NCBI GenBank assembly: GCA_902571375.1
Contig: CACGBP010000003.1
Coordinates: 1 to 64,000 of the forward strand
Origin: an uncultured Pelagibacteraceae bacterium
Lineage (GTDB): Bacteria > Pseudomonadota > Alphaproteobacteria > Pelagibacterales > Pelagibacteraceae
Direction of reading: 5' to 3'
Length of the DNA stretch: 64,000 nucleotides
This document shows positions 55,850 through 64,000 of the stretch, piece after piece. The notes under the pieces are model-generated. The model was not told the DNA's origin and made no database searches. It was given only the letters and a program-made list of their open reading frames with translations. Position numbers and translations under genes: made by a program. Each line of letters begins with the position of its first letter. Positions within the stretch are counted from its first letter, which is position 1.

Positions 55850-56774
55850 TTTTTTCCAAAAGATATTCCAGCAATATATGAGGAAAGGTTAAAGACGCCA
55901 AACCTATAAATATAATTTTTAGAATTGAAGAGTTAAAACTATAAGTATTATTCAAGAAATAAAGACCAACCAAACAAAAAGCAGCAGTTAAAATTGTTAA
56001 TGGCAATGCCTTTTTTAAGAATAATTTAAAACCAATATTTAGGTCTGTTTCATTTAACTCAAGCATTAGACTAATGCTATGCCTGATTGAATGTAAAAAA
56101 CAAAAATATAGAGTAAAAGCGATTAATGGAGAAAAATAATAATTAATTATCAAAATTGAAAAGTAATCTAAAAAAATAGTAAACTTTTTAAATTCAAAAT
56201 TTTTAGTAAATAACAAAATATTTGATAATGTAGCTAAAATAATTCCAAAAAACAAAATTTTGTTTGTTTCAATAAAATTTAAAAATTTATAAAAAGACTC
56301 ATTATCAACAAGCAATAATTTAAATATAGAAACTGTTTCATCAAAGTGGAAGTACATAGGAGCCAATATTATTAAGGTGCCTTTAGTAAAATATAATAAT
56401 TGAGTGAAATATGATTTTTTAATTATCAAAAATTGAGTATCTTCTTTTCCAAAGTGATATGATGCTATAATCAAGAAAATTATCAAAGAAAACATAGGGG
56501 CAATTATCCATAAAATTATTATTGTGATTGATATTGAAATATATAGTAAATAAAAAATACCAAGATTATTAATGCCAAATATTTGAAAAAGTTTTTTTCC
56601 TTTAATATTATCAAGTGAGCCATGAGATATACCAATACTTAAAATTAATAATAAGCAAAGTAATGGAGATATTGTAAAATCATTAATAATAAAAGTTATT
56701 AAAGAAAAAATATTGCAAAATAAAAAAAAAATAAAAGAGTGGTTGAAATTGATCTTTTTTATTTGATTCCTCAT
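55839..56774 (-). CDS. blh: Beta-carotene 15,15'-dioxygenase, Brp/Blh family
   Basis: A 311-residue polytopic membrane enzyme (about eight or nine helices) that cleaves beta-carotene into two retinals, the chromophore of proteorhodopsin. The iron-ligand histidine positions of the family are visible: ISHGSLDN (about 50), ASYHFGKED (about 107), FLHSIRHSISL (two histidines, about 228-232) and PHILLEYL near the end. Length is a little over the roughly 270-300 of other Blh proteins. It follows crtY by 4 bases and overlaps ispH by 11. Confidence 0.9.
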   Translation of the reverse strand: MRNQIKKINFNHSFIFFLFCNIFSLITFIINDFTISPLLCLLLILSIGISHGSLDNIKGKKLFQIFGINNLGIFYLLYISISITIIILWIIAPMFSLIIFLIIASYHFGKEDTQFLIIKKSYFTQLLYFTKGTLIILAPMYFHFDETVSIFKLLLVDNESFYKFLNFIETNKILFFGIILATLSNILLFTKNFEFKKFTIFLDYFSILIINYYFSPLIAFTLYFCFLHSIRHSISLMLELNETDLNIGFKLFLKKALPLTILTAAFCLVGLYFLNNTYSFNSSILKIIFIGLASLTFPHILLEYLLEKNEK

Positions 56775-56778
56775 TTTT

Positions 56779-57846
56779 TTAATAAAATAACGCTTTAATA
56801 AACATCCATTTTGGCATTTTTAAAATTATATTTAAATCTTCTAAATAATTACTCTTATTTGATAAAAATTTTATAACAGTCTTTGGCGAAGTCTTAAACA
56901 TATTAAAGAAAATATTAGACATTTCTTCTGGATGCTTATCAAGGACACGTAAAAATATATCATCTAAAAATTGGTATTTTTTACTTATTTCATATTTTTT
57001 AGTATTAGAGATATTTTCAATATTCTCTCTTATAAACTTACAATGTTCTTGAATATTCAAAAAAGTATAACCAGTGCTTAATCTTGTCATTCCGCCTGCA
57101 GTTCCAATGTTGATTTTATTTTTTTCTTTTTTGTATGATGGGTAGAATAGAGGTATTGCACCTTCTTCTTTATAAGTTATTTCATAATTTTTTATTTTAA
57201 GATGTTTTTCAATGTAATTTTTGATTTGTTCATCATAGTCTTTTTGAGAATTATCATTCATTTTAGATAACCAAGTAGTTTCCACTAAAGCTTTTTTTTT
57301 TGAATAAGGAAGTGTATAAAAAAAATGAACACTTTCTCTTTGTTCGCAATCAAAATCCATAAGATTAAAAATTTCCTCATCAAAAAAATTATTCTTAGTT
57401 TCAATTTCTACACCACAAAAATGTTGCCATAAATTCAGATGACTTTTTTTAATTTCTGGAACACTATTAAAGATGAAAGAATTTTTCTTACTGATTTCTG
57501 TGATGTCTTTAAAGAAGGAAATATTTTTATTTCCTTTAAGTTTGTTGTTTATTTTCTCATAAAACAAACCACTATCAATACTTTGGTATGGGTAATTTTT
57601 ACATTCCAGGTAATTAGTTTTACCTGGTATATTAATCGTAAAACTTTCCCAACTTTTTTTAACACAATCATCAAAGTTATGAGGTGTTACTTTCCAAAAA
57701 GACCATGTTTTATCTTTTTTGTACTCTTGTCTAGGTTCAATAATTGCTAAAGTTTTATCTTTTAATTTTTCCTGGATTTCAAGTTCATATGCAAGTGATA
57801 GACCTGCACATCCTCCACCAATTATTATATAATCAAATTCTTTCAT
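56779..57846 (-). CDS. crtY: Lycopene beta-cyclase CrtY
   Basis: A 355-residue flavoprotein that closes both ends of lycopene to beta-carotene. FAD motif: IIGGGCAGLSLAYEL (about 8-22). Further CrtY hallmarks are TWSFW, HFCGVEIETKNNFF, MDFDCEQRESVHFFYTLPYSKKKALVETTWLS (quoted in part) and the late GGMTRLSTGYTFLNIQ (about 255-270). The C-terminus ends soon after. It overlaps crtB by 14 bases, within crtI-crtB-crtY-blh. Confidence 0.93.
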   Translation of the reverse strand: MKEFDYIIIGGGCAGLSLAYELEIQEKLKDKTLAIIEPRQEYKKDKTWSFWKVTPHNFDDCVKKSWESFTINIPGKTNYLECKNYPYQSIDSGLFYEKINNKLKGNKNISFFKDITEISKKNSFIFNSVPEIKKSHLNLWQHFCGVEIETKNNFFDEEIFNLMDFDCEQRESVHFFYTLPYSKKKALVETTWLSKMNDNSQKDYDEQIKNYIEKHLKIKNYEITYKEEGAIPLFYPSYKKEKNKINIGTAGGMTRLSTGYTFLNIQEHCKFIRENIENISNTKKYEISKKYQFLDDIFLRVLDKHPEEMSNIFFNMFKTSPKTVIKFLSNKSNYLEDLNIILKMPKWMFIKALFY

Positions 57847-58717
57847 CTAAATCTACTTCTTGACTAATGATAGCATGTTCTTTTGCTCTTTGATGAGTTT
57901 CTATTTCTTTTAAATAAACTAATATCAAATCAAATATAGAGATAATTGTATGATAAATTTTTTCAAAATTATTGACATATATCTTTCCTGATTTTTCATA
58001 ATTTTTCATATTGCCTTTTTGTAAAATTTTTCTTCCGATTTGTCTGTAAATTCTTCTAGCTACAATTATTGAAAATTTATATTTAAATGGAATCTTTTGA
58101 ATAGAACTAAATGAGCTTTCATAAAACATTTCTGCAAGTTTTAAGGTTGCTTGAATATTCTCAAAATCTGGTTTTATGTACTCTCTATTCATTTTTTTAT
58201 CTTCGATCACATCTCTAGCTATGTTTGTCAATTGCATAGCAATTCCTAAATCAATAGCTCCTTTTAGTGCTCTTCTATCGTTCACCATCAATAATTTTGA
58301 CATCATTAAGCCAACTGTTCCAGCAACTCTATAAGAGTATATTAATAAATCTTTAATGGATCTAATATGAATTTTTTTTTTTAAATCTGAAGCAACACCA
58401 TCAACCAGATCCTCTAAAATTATTCTTTTTATATTATTATTTTCTGCAAGAGTAATTACATCATGAATAATTCTTTCACTTTCGTTAAATGAATGCACTT
58501 CTTTAATTTTTGCATCATAAGACTCTTTAAAAAAATTTCTCATTTTATTAAATCTTTCAATTTTAGAGTTTAAATCAGTTTTTTCATCCGCTATGTCATC
58601 AAGAACTCTACAAAACGCATACAGTTTTGCACAATCACTATAAATTTTTTTTGGTAAAAAAAAACCCGCCCAATTAAATGATTTAGCAAAAATTGCTAGA
58701 TAGTTTTTTTGTGTCAT
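57833..58717 (-). CDS. crtB: Phytoene synthase CrtB
   Basis: A 294-residue trans-isoprenyl diphosphate synthase that condenses two geranylgeranyl diphosphates to phytoene. The two aspartate-rich motifs are RVLDDIADE (about 36-44) and NIARDVIEDKKMNREYI (about 164-180); YSYRVAGTVGLMM is the conserved segment between. The GGPP supplier crtE is not in the window. It starts on the last base of the crtI stop. Confidence 0.94.
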   Translation of the reverse strand: MTQKNYLAIFAKSFNWAGFFLPKKIYSDCAKLYAFCRVLDDIADEKTDLNSKIERFNKMRNFFKESYDAKIKEVHSFNESERIIHDVITLAENNNIKRIILEDLVDGVASDLKKKIHIRSIKDLLIYSYRVAGTVGLMMSKLLMVNDRRALKGAIDLGIAMQLTNIARDVIEDKKMNREYIKPDFENIQATLKLAEMFYESSFSSIQKIPFKYKFSIIVARRIYRQIGRKILQKGNMKNYEKSGKIYVNNFEKIYHTIISIFDLILVYLKEIETHQRAKEHAIISQEVDLDERI

Positions 58718-60177
58718 TAAATTATTTTATCTAAAACCTTTGCTGATGACAAAACTCCTGGTACACCTGCTCCAGGATGTGTTCCAGCTCCAACAAAATA
58801 TAATCCATTATATATCTCAGATTTATTATGAAATCTAAAATAAGCTGATTGTGAAAATTTTGGCTGTATCGAAAAACCAGATCCATACTTTGTATTTAGT
58901 TCTTTTTCAAAATAATCAGGTGTTAGATAAAAATCCTCAATTATGTTTTCCCTGAGGTTTGGCATTAAATCATTTTCCATTTTATCAATAACTAAGTCTT
59001 TCATTTTTTCACCTTCAATTGTCCAGTTTATATTCGATTGATTGTTAGGAACTGGAACCAAAACATAAAAACAATCATTTCCATTAGGTGCCATTGATTT
59101 GTCAGTGGCTGATGGTCTATGAAGATAATAGCTAATATCATTATTTAATTTTTTATTATTAAATATATCATCAAGATGTTCTTTATATTTATTACCAAAT
59201 TTAATTGTATGATGCTCTACATCGTCATATTTTTTTTTAGTTCCAAAATAATAAACAAATAATCCCATTGAATATTCCATTCGATTTTTCTTCCATTTGA
59301 ATAAGAATGAATTTTTTGTATTCCCGTCTAATAATTTTTCATAAACAGCAGGTGGGTCAGCATTACAAATTACATTTTGAGTATTTATAATAGTTTTATC
59401 TTTTAGTTGTATGCCATTAATTTCATTTTTGTTTATGATTATTTTTTTTACTTCATTTTCTTTTATTATCTTTATACCAACCTCATTCATCAATTTTTCA
59501 AGTCCTTTTATAATATTTCCTGTTCCACCCATTGAATAATGAATTCCCCATTTTTTCTCTAAGTATAAAATTAATCCATAAATTGAAGTAGTTGTAAAAG
59601 GATTACCTCCAACTAGAAGGGGGTGCATACTTAACATTCTCCTCAATTTTTCATTTTTTATATAAGATGAAACTAACGAATAAACTGATTTGTAACTTTT
59701 AAGTTTTAAAAGAGCTGGTAACTGTTTCATCATTACAAATGGTTTATCAAAGGGTATATCTGCTAGTTCTGTAAAACCTTTGTCAAAAATTTTCTTTGTA
59801 AAATCGACTAATTTTTCATAACCAATGACATCTTCTTTGTTTATTTTTTCAATTTGTTTTTTCATATCTGTTTCATCTCCAGAATAATTAAACCTGGTTT
59901 GATCCTCAAAAATAAATTGATACCAAACTTTTAATGGTGCAAGTTCGATGTAATCTTTTGGATTTTTTTTAAATAATTCGAATAACTCATCAATTAAATA
60001 GGGTGCTGTAATTACTGTAGGTCCGCCATCATATATAAAGCCATTTTTCTTAAATACTCTAGCTCTACCTCCAAGATCTGCATGTTTTTCAATTAAAGTT
60101 ACATCATGACCTTTTGCTTTAAGTCGAAGGGAGGCAGCTATGCCTCCAAACCCAGAGCCTATTACAACAGAATTCAT
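58717..60177 (-). CDS. crtI: Phytoene desaturase CrtI
   Basis: A 486-residue FAD oxidase that converts phytoene to lycopene in four steps. FAD motif: VIGSGFGGIAASLRL (about 4-18), then LGGRARVFKKNGFIYDGGPTVI (the CrtI-type arginine and glycine loop, quoted in part). GGTGNIIKGLEKL and the C-terminal GLYFVGAGTHPGAGVPGVLSSAK (second FAD segment, quoted in part) complete the family picture. Length is typical. It is the first gene of the retinal set, 39 bases downstream of atpF on the same strand. Confidence 0.95.
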   Translation of the reverse strand: MNSVVIGSGFGGIAASLRLKAKGHDVTLIEKHADLGGRARVFKKNGFIYDGGPTVITAPYLIDELFELFKKNPKDYIELAPLKVWYQFIFEDQTRFNYSGDETDMKKQIEKINKEDVIGYEKLVDFTKKIFDKGFTELADIPFDKPFVMMKQLPALLKLKSYKSVYSLVSSYIKNEKLRRMLSMHPLLVGGNPFTTTSIYGLILYLEKKWGIHYSMGGTGNIIKGLEKLMNEVGIKIIKENEVKKIIINKNEINGIQLKDKTIINTQNVICNADPPAVYEKLLDGNTKNSFLFKWKKNRMEYSMGLFVYYFGTKKKYDDVEHHTIKFGNKYKEHLDDIFNNKKLNNDISYYLHRPSATDKSMAPNGNDCFYVLVPVPNNQSNINWTIEGEKMKDLVIDKMENDLMPNLRENIIEDFYLTPDYFEKELNTKYGSGFSIQPKFSQSAYFRFHNKSEIYNGLYFVGAGTHPGAGVPGVLSSAKVLDKII

Positions 60178-60216
60178 TATGTTAATTTATAGTTTTTTTA
60201 AAAAAAAGTAAGTGGA

Positions 60217-60714
60217 TTATGAGTTAATTTTTTTTAACTCTTCTTTAGTTTCATCTAAATTTTTTTGAAACAAAGTATCTAGTTTTGATTTATCTACAGA
60301 TGTAGTGATAATTTTCTTAACAGAATCTACTGCAATTTTGATTGATGCGTTTTTAATCTCTTTAATTGCAGTGCTTTTCATCTGTGCAATTTTTGTCTCA
60401 GCCGAATTTTTTTTGATTTCAGAGGATTTATGAAATTTGTCATTTAATTCTATAATCAATCTATCACTATCTTTTTTAGCTTGCTCTAAGATCTCATTGC
60501 TTACGGATTGTGCAGTATCAAGTTTTTTTTGTGCATTATCTAATAATATCTTTGCCTCAGCTCTTAATTTTTCACTTTCATTTATTTCATTTTTAATATC
60601 TAAAATTAGCTTGTTAAGAATTTCATTTATTTTTTGAGGTACTTTTAAATATACCAATCCTCCAAAAAATATAAAAAATGAAACTGCTACCCAAAATGTT
60701 GAATCAATTGTCAT
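60217..60714 (-). CDS. atpF: ATP synthase F0 subunit b
   Basis: A 165-residue peripheral-stalk subunit: one N-terminal membrane helix (STFWVAVSFFIFFGGLVYL, about 4-22) followed by a long polar coiled coil rich in K, E and A. It pairs with b' to tie F1 to the a-c ring. The ORF track includes 13 extra codons; MTIDSTFWVA at 60714 matches the b-subunit start and overlaps atpF' by 11 bases. MEINTMTID at 60729 is an alternative. crtI follows after 39 bases. Confidence 0.92.
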   Translation of the reverse strand: MTIDSTFWVAVSFFIFFGGLVYLKVPQKINEILNKLILDIKNEINESEKLRAEAKILLDNAQKKLDTAQSVSNEILEQAKKDSDRLIIELNDKFHKSSEIKKNSAETKIAQMKSTAIKEIKNASIKIAVDSVKKIITTSVDKSKLDTLFQKNLDETKEELKKINS

Positions 60715-61294
60715 AGTATTTATTTCCATTTTTTTTTGAAAAATCATTAACAATTGCTGAAATACTACTATTATTAATTTCAGTACCTACTAGATTTTTT
60801 AATATTTCTGAGGAAGTTTCAATTGCTATCTTGTTAATTTTTTCAGGGGCAGTTTTTTTTAGTTCATTTATTTCTTTTTCTGCTTTCTTGATTTCCTCAT
60901 CAATTTGTTTTTCTAAAGTTTCCCTTTTAAAGCCAATATCTTTAAGAGCTTTCTCCCTTGTTTCCTTAAAAATATTTTTGGCTTCAGATTTGCTTTTTAA
61001 AATAATTTCTTCAAATTCTTTTAATTTTAAATCACTATCTTTTCTTTGTTTCTCTGCAGCCTCAATATTTTCTTGTATTTGGGATTTTCTTAACTCAAGG
61101 TTTGCACTTATTTTAGGTAAAATTAATTTTGATAAAACAATATATAAAATACCAAAAGTTAATGTAAGCCAGAAAATTTGAGAAATCCAAAATTCAGGAT
61201 TTAATTGAGGCATACCTCCACTCTCAGCTGCAAAAACTTCTTTATAAAAAAAGAGGTTAAAAAATATTAATTGAAAAAAATATTTTTTAATCAT
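60704..61294 (-). CDS. atpF': ATP synthase F0 subunit b'
   Basis: A 196-residue second stalk subunit. An N-terminal hydrophobic segment (about 5-22, signal-like) precedes AESGGMPQLNPEFWISQIFWLTLTFGILYIVLS (quoted in part), whose MPQLNPEFW pattern is typical for b' of Alphaproteobacteria and photosynthetic bacteria. The rest is a highly charged coiled coil. Separate b and b' genes are normal for this group. It overlaps atpF by 11 bases and lies 5 bases after atpE. Confidence 0.93.
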   Translation of the reverse strand: MIKKYFFQLIFFNLFFYKEVFAAESGGMPQLNPEFWISQIFWLTLTFGILYIVLSKLILPKISANLELRKSQIQENIEAAEKQRKDSDLKLKEFEEIILKSKSEAKNIFKETREKALKDIGFKRETLEKQIDEEIKKAEKEINELKKTAPEKINKIAIETSSEILKNLVGTEINNSSISAIVNDFSKKNGNKYYDN

Positions 61295-61299
61295 TAAAT

Positions 61300-61527
61300 T
61301 TAAAATGCAAAAAGAATGATTAATGCAACTACTAATCCAAATAATCCAGTAGCTTCTGCTAATGCGAAACCTAATAGCAAGTTAGGAAATTGTTTTTGTG
61401 CTGCAGATGGGTTTCTCATAGCACCTGATAAATAGTTACCAAATATTATTCCAATACCAACACCAGCTCCAGCTAAAGCGATTGCCGCTAAACCTGCTCC
61501 GATCATTTTTGCTGCTTCTAATTCCAT
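61300..61527 (-). CDS. atpE: ATP synthase F0 subunit c
   Basis: A 75-residue two-helix ring subunit. The GAGVGIGIIFG helix-1 packing motif (about 20-30), the polar loop RNPSAAQKQFPNL and helix 2 with FALAEATGLFGL are all present; the glutamate in ALAEA (about 57) is the ion carrier. No sodium-type signature was recognised, so proton coupling is likely. The AGGAGG just upstream of the ATG is among the strongest ribosome-binding sites in the window, fitting the high stoichiometry of subunit c. Confidence 0.96.
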   Translation of the reverse strand: MELEAAKMIGAGLAAIALAGAGVGIGIIFGNYLSGAMRNPSAAQKQFPNLLLGFALAEATGLFGLVVALIILFAF

Positions 61528-61541
61528 TATGTCCTCCTATG

Positions 61542-62276
61542 TTAATGGTGTAAATTTAATGCATCATTTAAATAGATGCATGTTAAGATTGCAAAAACAT
61601 ATGCTTGAAGAAAAGCAACTAATATCTCCAAACCAGTTAGTGCAACCGAGAAACTCAGTGGAAGCCATCCACCGACTATTCCAAGACTTATTACAAAGCC
61701 TCCGAAAACTTTCATCATTGTATGACCTGCCATCATATTAGCAAAAAGTCTAACTGATAAACTTATAGGTCTACTTAAATACGAGATTATCTCAATAACT
61801 ACTATTAGAGGAAGCAAAACAACAGGCACCCCACTTGGCACGAAAAGTTTTAAATAACCAAAACCATGTTTAATAAAACCTATAATTGTTACCCCTATAA
61901 AAATAAATGCTGCTAATACAAAAGTAACTATTATATGACTAGTTACTGTGAATGTATAAGGTATCATTCCAAACATGTTACAAAATAAAACAAACATAAA
62001 TAAAGAAAATATAAACGCAAAATAAGGTTTTGCTTTTGATCCAGCAGTGTCACTAATCATTTTCGATACGAATGTATAACTTAGTTCTGCTAAAAGTTGA
62101 ATTTTATTAGGTAACATTGAATTTTTTTTCGAACCTAAATTAAAAATAATTAAAATTGCTAAGGAGCTCACAACCATAAACAAACTTGCGTTTGTAAACG
62201 AGATATCAAAAGAACCTATTTTTATTTCTGGCCCAATTCTATAAACTTCGAATTGAGTCATTGGATTTGCTGCCAT
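61542..62276 (-). CDS. atpB: ATP synthase F0 subunit a
   Basis: A 244-residue membrane subunit forming the proton half-channels. The essential arginine is in SLSVRLFANMMAGHTMMKVFGG (quoted in part, about 176-190), and SLFMFVLFCNMFGMIPYTFTVTSH (quoted in part) is the conserved second helix region. The C-terminal helix with VAFLQAYVFAILTCIYLNDA carries the family glutamine. Length is typical. Nine bases after atpI and 14 before atpE. Confidence 0.96.
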   Translation of the reverse strand: MAANPMTQFEVYRIGPEIKIGSFDISFTNASLFMVVSSLAILIIFNLGSKKNSMLPNKIQLLAELSYTFVSKMISDTAGSKAKPYFAFIFSLFMFVLFCNMFGMIPYTFTVTSHIIVTFVLAAFIFIGVTIIGFIKHGFGYLKLFVPSGVPVVLLPLIVVIEIISYLSRPISLSVRLFANMMAGHTMMKVFGGFVISLGIVGGWLPLSFSVALTGLEILVAFLQAYVFAILTCIYLNDALNLHH

Positions 62277-62285
62277 AGTTTTTGT

Positions 62286-62561
62286 TTATTTTTGCATGTT
62301 CTTTGCAGATTTAATTACGTTAGTAATACCAGCAATTACCCCTACAAAAAAAAATATTAAAATTAACCAGGGTTTAGTACCAAAGGTCTTGTCTAAAATA
62401 AACCCAATAATTGTCCCTACAGCTACTGCTGAAACTAATTCTGTACTGAGCTTGAAAGCAGTGCCAATTGGCGATGGATTGTGTTTTTTTGCTGATAAAT
62501 CTCTTTTCAAAGCCTTTTTTTTTGCAATCTCTAAGCGAGTTTTGAATGGATCTTTAGACAT
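62286..62561 (-). CDS. atpI: ATP synthase protein I (AtpI)
   Basis: A 91-residue two-helix membrane protein. The first helix has LVSAVAVGTIIGFILDKTFGTKPW and the second LILIFFFVGVIAGITNVI, the AtpI pattern with conserved G-x-x-x-D between the helices. AtpI helps assemble the c-ring or transport magnesium and is not strictly required. It heads the F0 set atpI-B-E-F'-F, 13 bases behind smc. Confidence 0.92.
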   Translation of the reverse strand: MSKDPFKTRLEIAKKKALKRDLSAKKHNPSPIGTAFKLSTELVSAVAVGTIIGFILDKTFGTKPWLILIFFFVGVIAGITNVIKSAKNMQK

Positions 62562-62574
62562 TATTTATCTTTGG

Positions 62575-64000
62575 TTAGGCAACCATGCTTTCTGCTTTCT
62601 GTAAATCTACAGCAACTAATTGACTAATACCTTTCTCAGGCATTGTTACACCATAAAGTCTATTCATTTTAGACATTGTCAAAGCGTGGTGTGTAACAAT
62701 TACAAACTTGGTATTTGTGATTTTTGTAAGTTCTTCTAATAAGTTACAAAATCTGGTTACATTTGCGTCATCCAGTGGTGCATCTACTTCATCTAGTACA
62801 CAAATTGGTGAAGGGTTAGTTAAGAAGACTGCAAAAATTAATGATAGAGCAGTTAACGCTTGTTCACCTCCTGATAACAACGTGATGGACTGAAGACGTT
62901 TACCTGGAGGACTTACTAGCATCTCTAAACCTGCCTCAAGAGGATCATCTGAGTCAACTAGTTCTAGTTTTGCACTCCCACCATTAAATAATTTTGTGTA
63001 AACTTCATTAAATTTTCTATTAACTTTTTCAAAAGCATCAACTAATCTTTCCCTCCCTTTTTGGTTAAGTTCATTTATACTTTCTTTTAATTTGACAATC
63101 GCTGTAACTAGGTCCGCACGATCTTGTTCCATTTTTTTTATTTCAGTTTCATATTTATTTGTTTCTTCATCAGCTTTTAAATTAACAGATCCTAATTTTT
63201 CCCGTTCTTGTTTTTTTTTGTCCAATAAATCCTCTTGATTTACTGCATCAGGAAGATCCTCTTTTCCAAATAGATTTGAATTTTCTAAAATATTTTCTTC
63301 TGTCAGACTAAGCTCGGAATTAATTCTATCAACTAAATCCATTTTTCTTTTTTTTAATCCTTCAATCGTAGCACCAGAACTTGCTTTTCGTTCTCTTATT
63401 TGAATTGACTGTTCCTGTATTTCATTCAACTTAGATCTTAAGTTTTCAATTTTTTCATCAGTAATATTAATAATAGATTCATTTTCAGTCTTTTCTTGTT
63501 CAGATATTCTTAATCCTTCAGAAATTTGACCTTTTTTTTCTGCTTGTAATTTTGGTTGATTATCTAATTTTTCTAGTTGTAGTTCTAATTTATTTTTTCT
63601 TTCACTAAGTTCTGTAATCATTTTCTCAGAGTTTGATAATAAATTTTTCCAGCTTTCAATTTCTTTGTGAATTACGTTTATTCTTTCGCTTCTTTTAACA
63701 GAGTCTTTCTTAATATTTTGATTTTTACTGTATGTATCAGCATATTCCTCAATAATTATTTTACAGCTATCTAGAACACTTAAGGCCTCTTCATTTTTCT
63801 GGGAATTAATAAGATCTTTTATTTTTTCAATCTCTAAATTTAATTTATTTTTTGCAGCATCTAAATCTTCATTTGATTGCTTTTCTGTTTCGTAATATTT
63901 TGAGTCTATTTCAATGAGATCATTTTTTTCTTCTTTAAGTCTCTTTTCATTAGAATTAGCATCAATAACGATTCCTTTTTCTCTACCGATGTCATCATCA
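62575..64000 (-). CDS. smc: Chromosome segregation ATPase SMC (partial, C-terminal part)
   Basis: The frame is open from the window edge to the stop at 62575, about 475 residues; the track's start at 63621 is an internal methionine. It holds the descending coiled coil (E/K/R-rich) and the C-terminal head: FEKVNRKFNEVYTKLFNGG, LLSGGEQALTALSLIFAVFL (ABC signature) and Walker B CVLDEVDAPLDDANVTRF, then FVIVTHHALTM. SMC loops and organises DNA with ScpA/B. The hinge and N-terminal Walker A lie outside the window. The 13-base gap to atpI suggests read-through into the ATP synthase genes. Confidence 0.95.
   Translation of the reverse strand, partial: DDDIGREKGIVIDANSNEKRLKEEKNDLIEIDSKYYETEKQSNEDLDAAKNKLNLEIEKIKDLINSQKNEEALSVLDSCKIIIEEYADTYSKNQNIKKDSVKRSERINVIHKEIESWKNLLSNSEKMITELSERKNKLELQLEKLDNQPKLQAEKKGQISEGLRISEQEKTENESIINITDEKIENLRSKLNEIQEQSIQIRERKASSGATIEGLKKRKMDLVDRINSELSLTEENILENSNLFGKEDLPDAVNQEDLLDKKKQEREKLGSVNLKADEETNKYETEIKKMEQDRADLVTAIVKLKESINELNQKGRERLVDAFEKVNRKFNEVYTKLFNGGSAKLELVDSDDPLEAGLEMLVSPPGKRLQSITLLSGGEQALTALSLIFAVFLTNPSPICVLDEVDAPLDDANVTRFCNLLEELTKITNTKFVIVTHHALTMSKMNRLYGVTMPEKGISQLVAVDLQKAESMVA

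Noticed and set aside
53518-60177. Proteorhodopsin gene next to the retinal genes
   Set aside because: No seven-helix protein with a retinal-lysine motif is encoded in the window; the opsin must lie elsewhere if present.
62575-63621. Complete 348-residue protein as listed in the ORF track
   Set aside because: The frame stays open upstream to the window edge and the start is an internal methionine; it is the C-terminal part of SMC.

Overview
The window looks like a Candidatus Pelagibacter / SAR11-type alphaproteobacterium (Pelagibacterales). This is inferred from the very AT-rich DNA with A/T-favouring codons, almost no intergenic space (no gene-free stretch over 300 bases), heavy stop/start overlaps, and alphaproteobacterial markers: DUF2093, a BamF/DUF3035 lipoprotein, separate b and b' ATP synthase subunits with AtpI, an aa3 oxidase operon of the ctaC-D-B-(coxF)-G-E-surf1 type, ispH-thrB-rnhA, and a crtI-crtB-crtY-blh retinal pathway. 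No rRNA, tRNA, CRISPR array, insertion sequence or phage gene was found.

Region 1 (1-10.0 kb): the 5' end of msrA, a DMT permease and an alkA-type glycosylase, then a compact purine-catabolism island. Plus-strand genes hiuH-xdhA-xdhB-guaD-puuD-phosphoribosyltransferase face a minus-strand AzgA-type purine permease. A divergent minus-strand unit carries uraD (broken by one base in an A7 run), a 30-codon fragment and a DUF1330 gene. Together they import guanine/hypoxanthine/xanthine, salvage part of it, and oxidise the rest through xanthine and urate to 5-hydroxyisourate and towards allantoin.

Region 2 (10.0-28 kb): stress and envelope genes. These are a small lipoprotein, hsp20 behind a convincing RpoH-like promoter, oligopeptidase B, a J-domain membrane protein, a GT9 glycosyltransferase, a DapA-family aldolase, cyclopropane-fatty-acid synthase, a strange lysine-rich coiled-coil protein, TldD/PmbA, a renalase-like flavoprotein, YczE, BipA, a 38-residue basic protein, and groES-groEL behind a second RpoH-like promoter.

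Region 3 (28-45.4 kb): dense housekeeping runs. HAD phosphatase-ribF-ileS-lspA-bamF-pgi lie on plus. rsmD-purD and an LPS operon read in the order ubiA-msbA-waaA-lpxK-lpxL lie on minus. Quinone reductase, pirin, DoxX and haloacid dehalogenase genes follow.

Region 4 (45.4-64 kb): rsmE and the cytochrome c oxidase assembly operon with thrC and a peroxiredoxin on plus. Facing them is one uninterrupted minus-strand run: smc-atpI-atpB-atpE-atpF'-atpF-crtI-crtB-crtY-blh-ispH-thrB-rnhA. It places the proton channel of ATP synthase directly upstream of the genes that make retinal, the chromophore of proteorhodopsin. The opsin gene and crtE are not in the window.

Most gene ends have no hairpin terminator. 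Five convergent gene pairs share one TTAA for both stop codons and a sixth shares TTATAA. Clear hairpin terminators appear only at azgA, the small lipoprotein/hsp20 junction and groEL.
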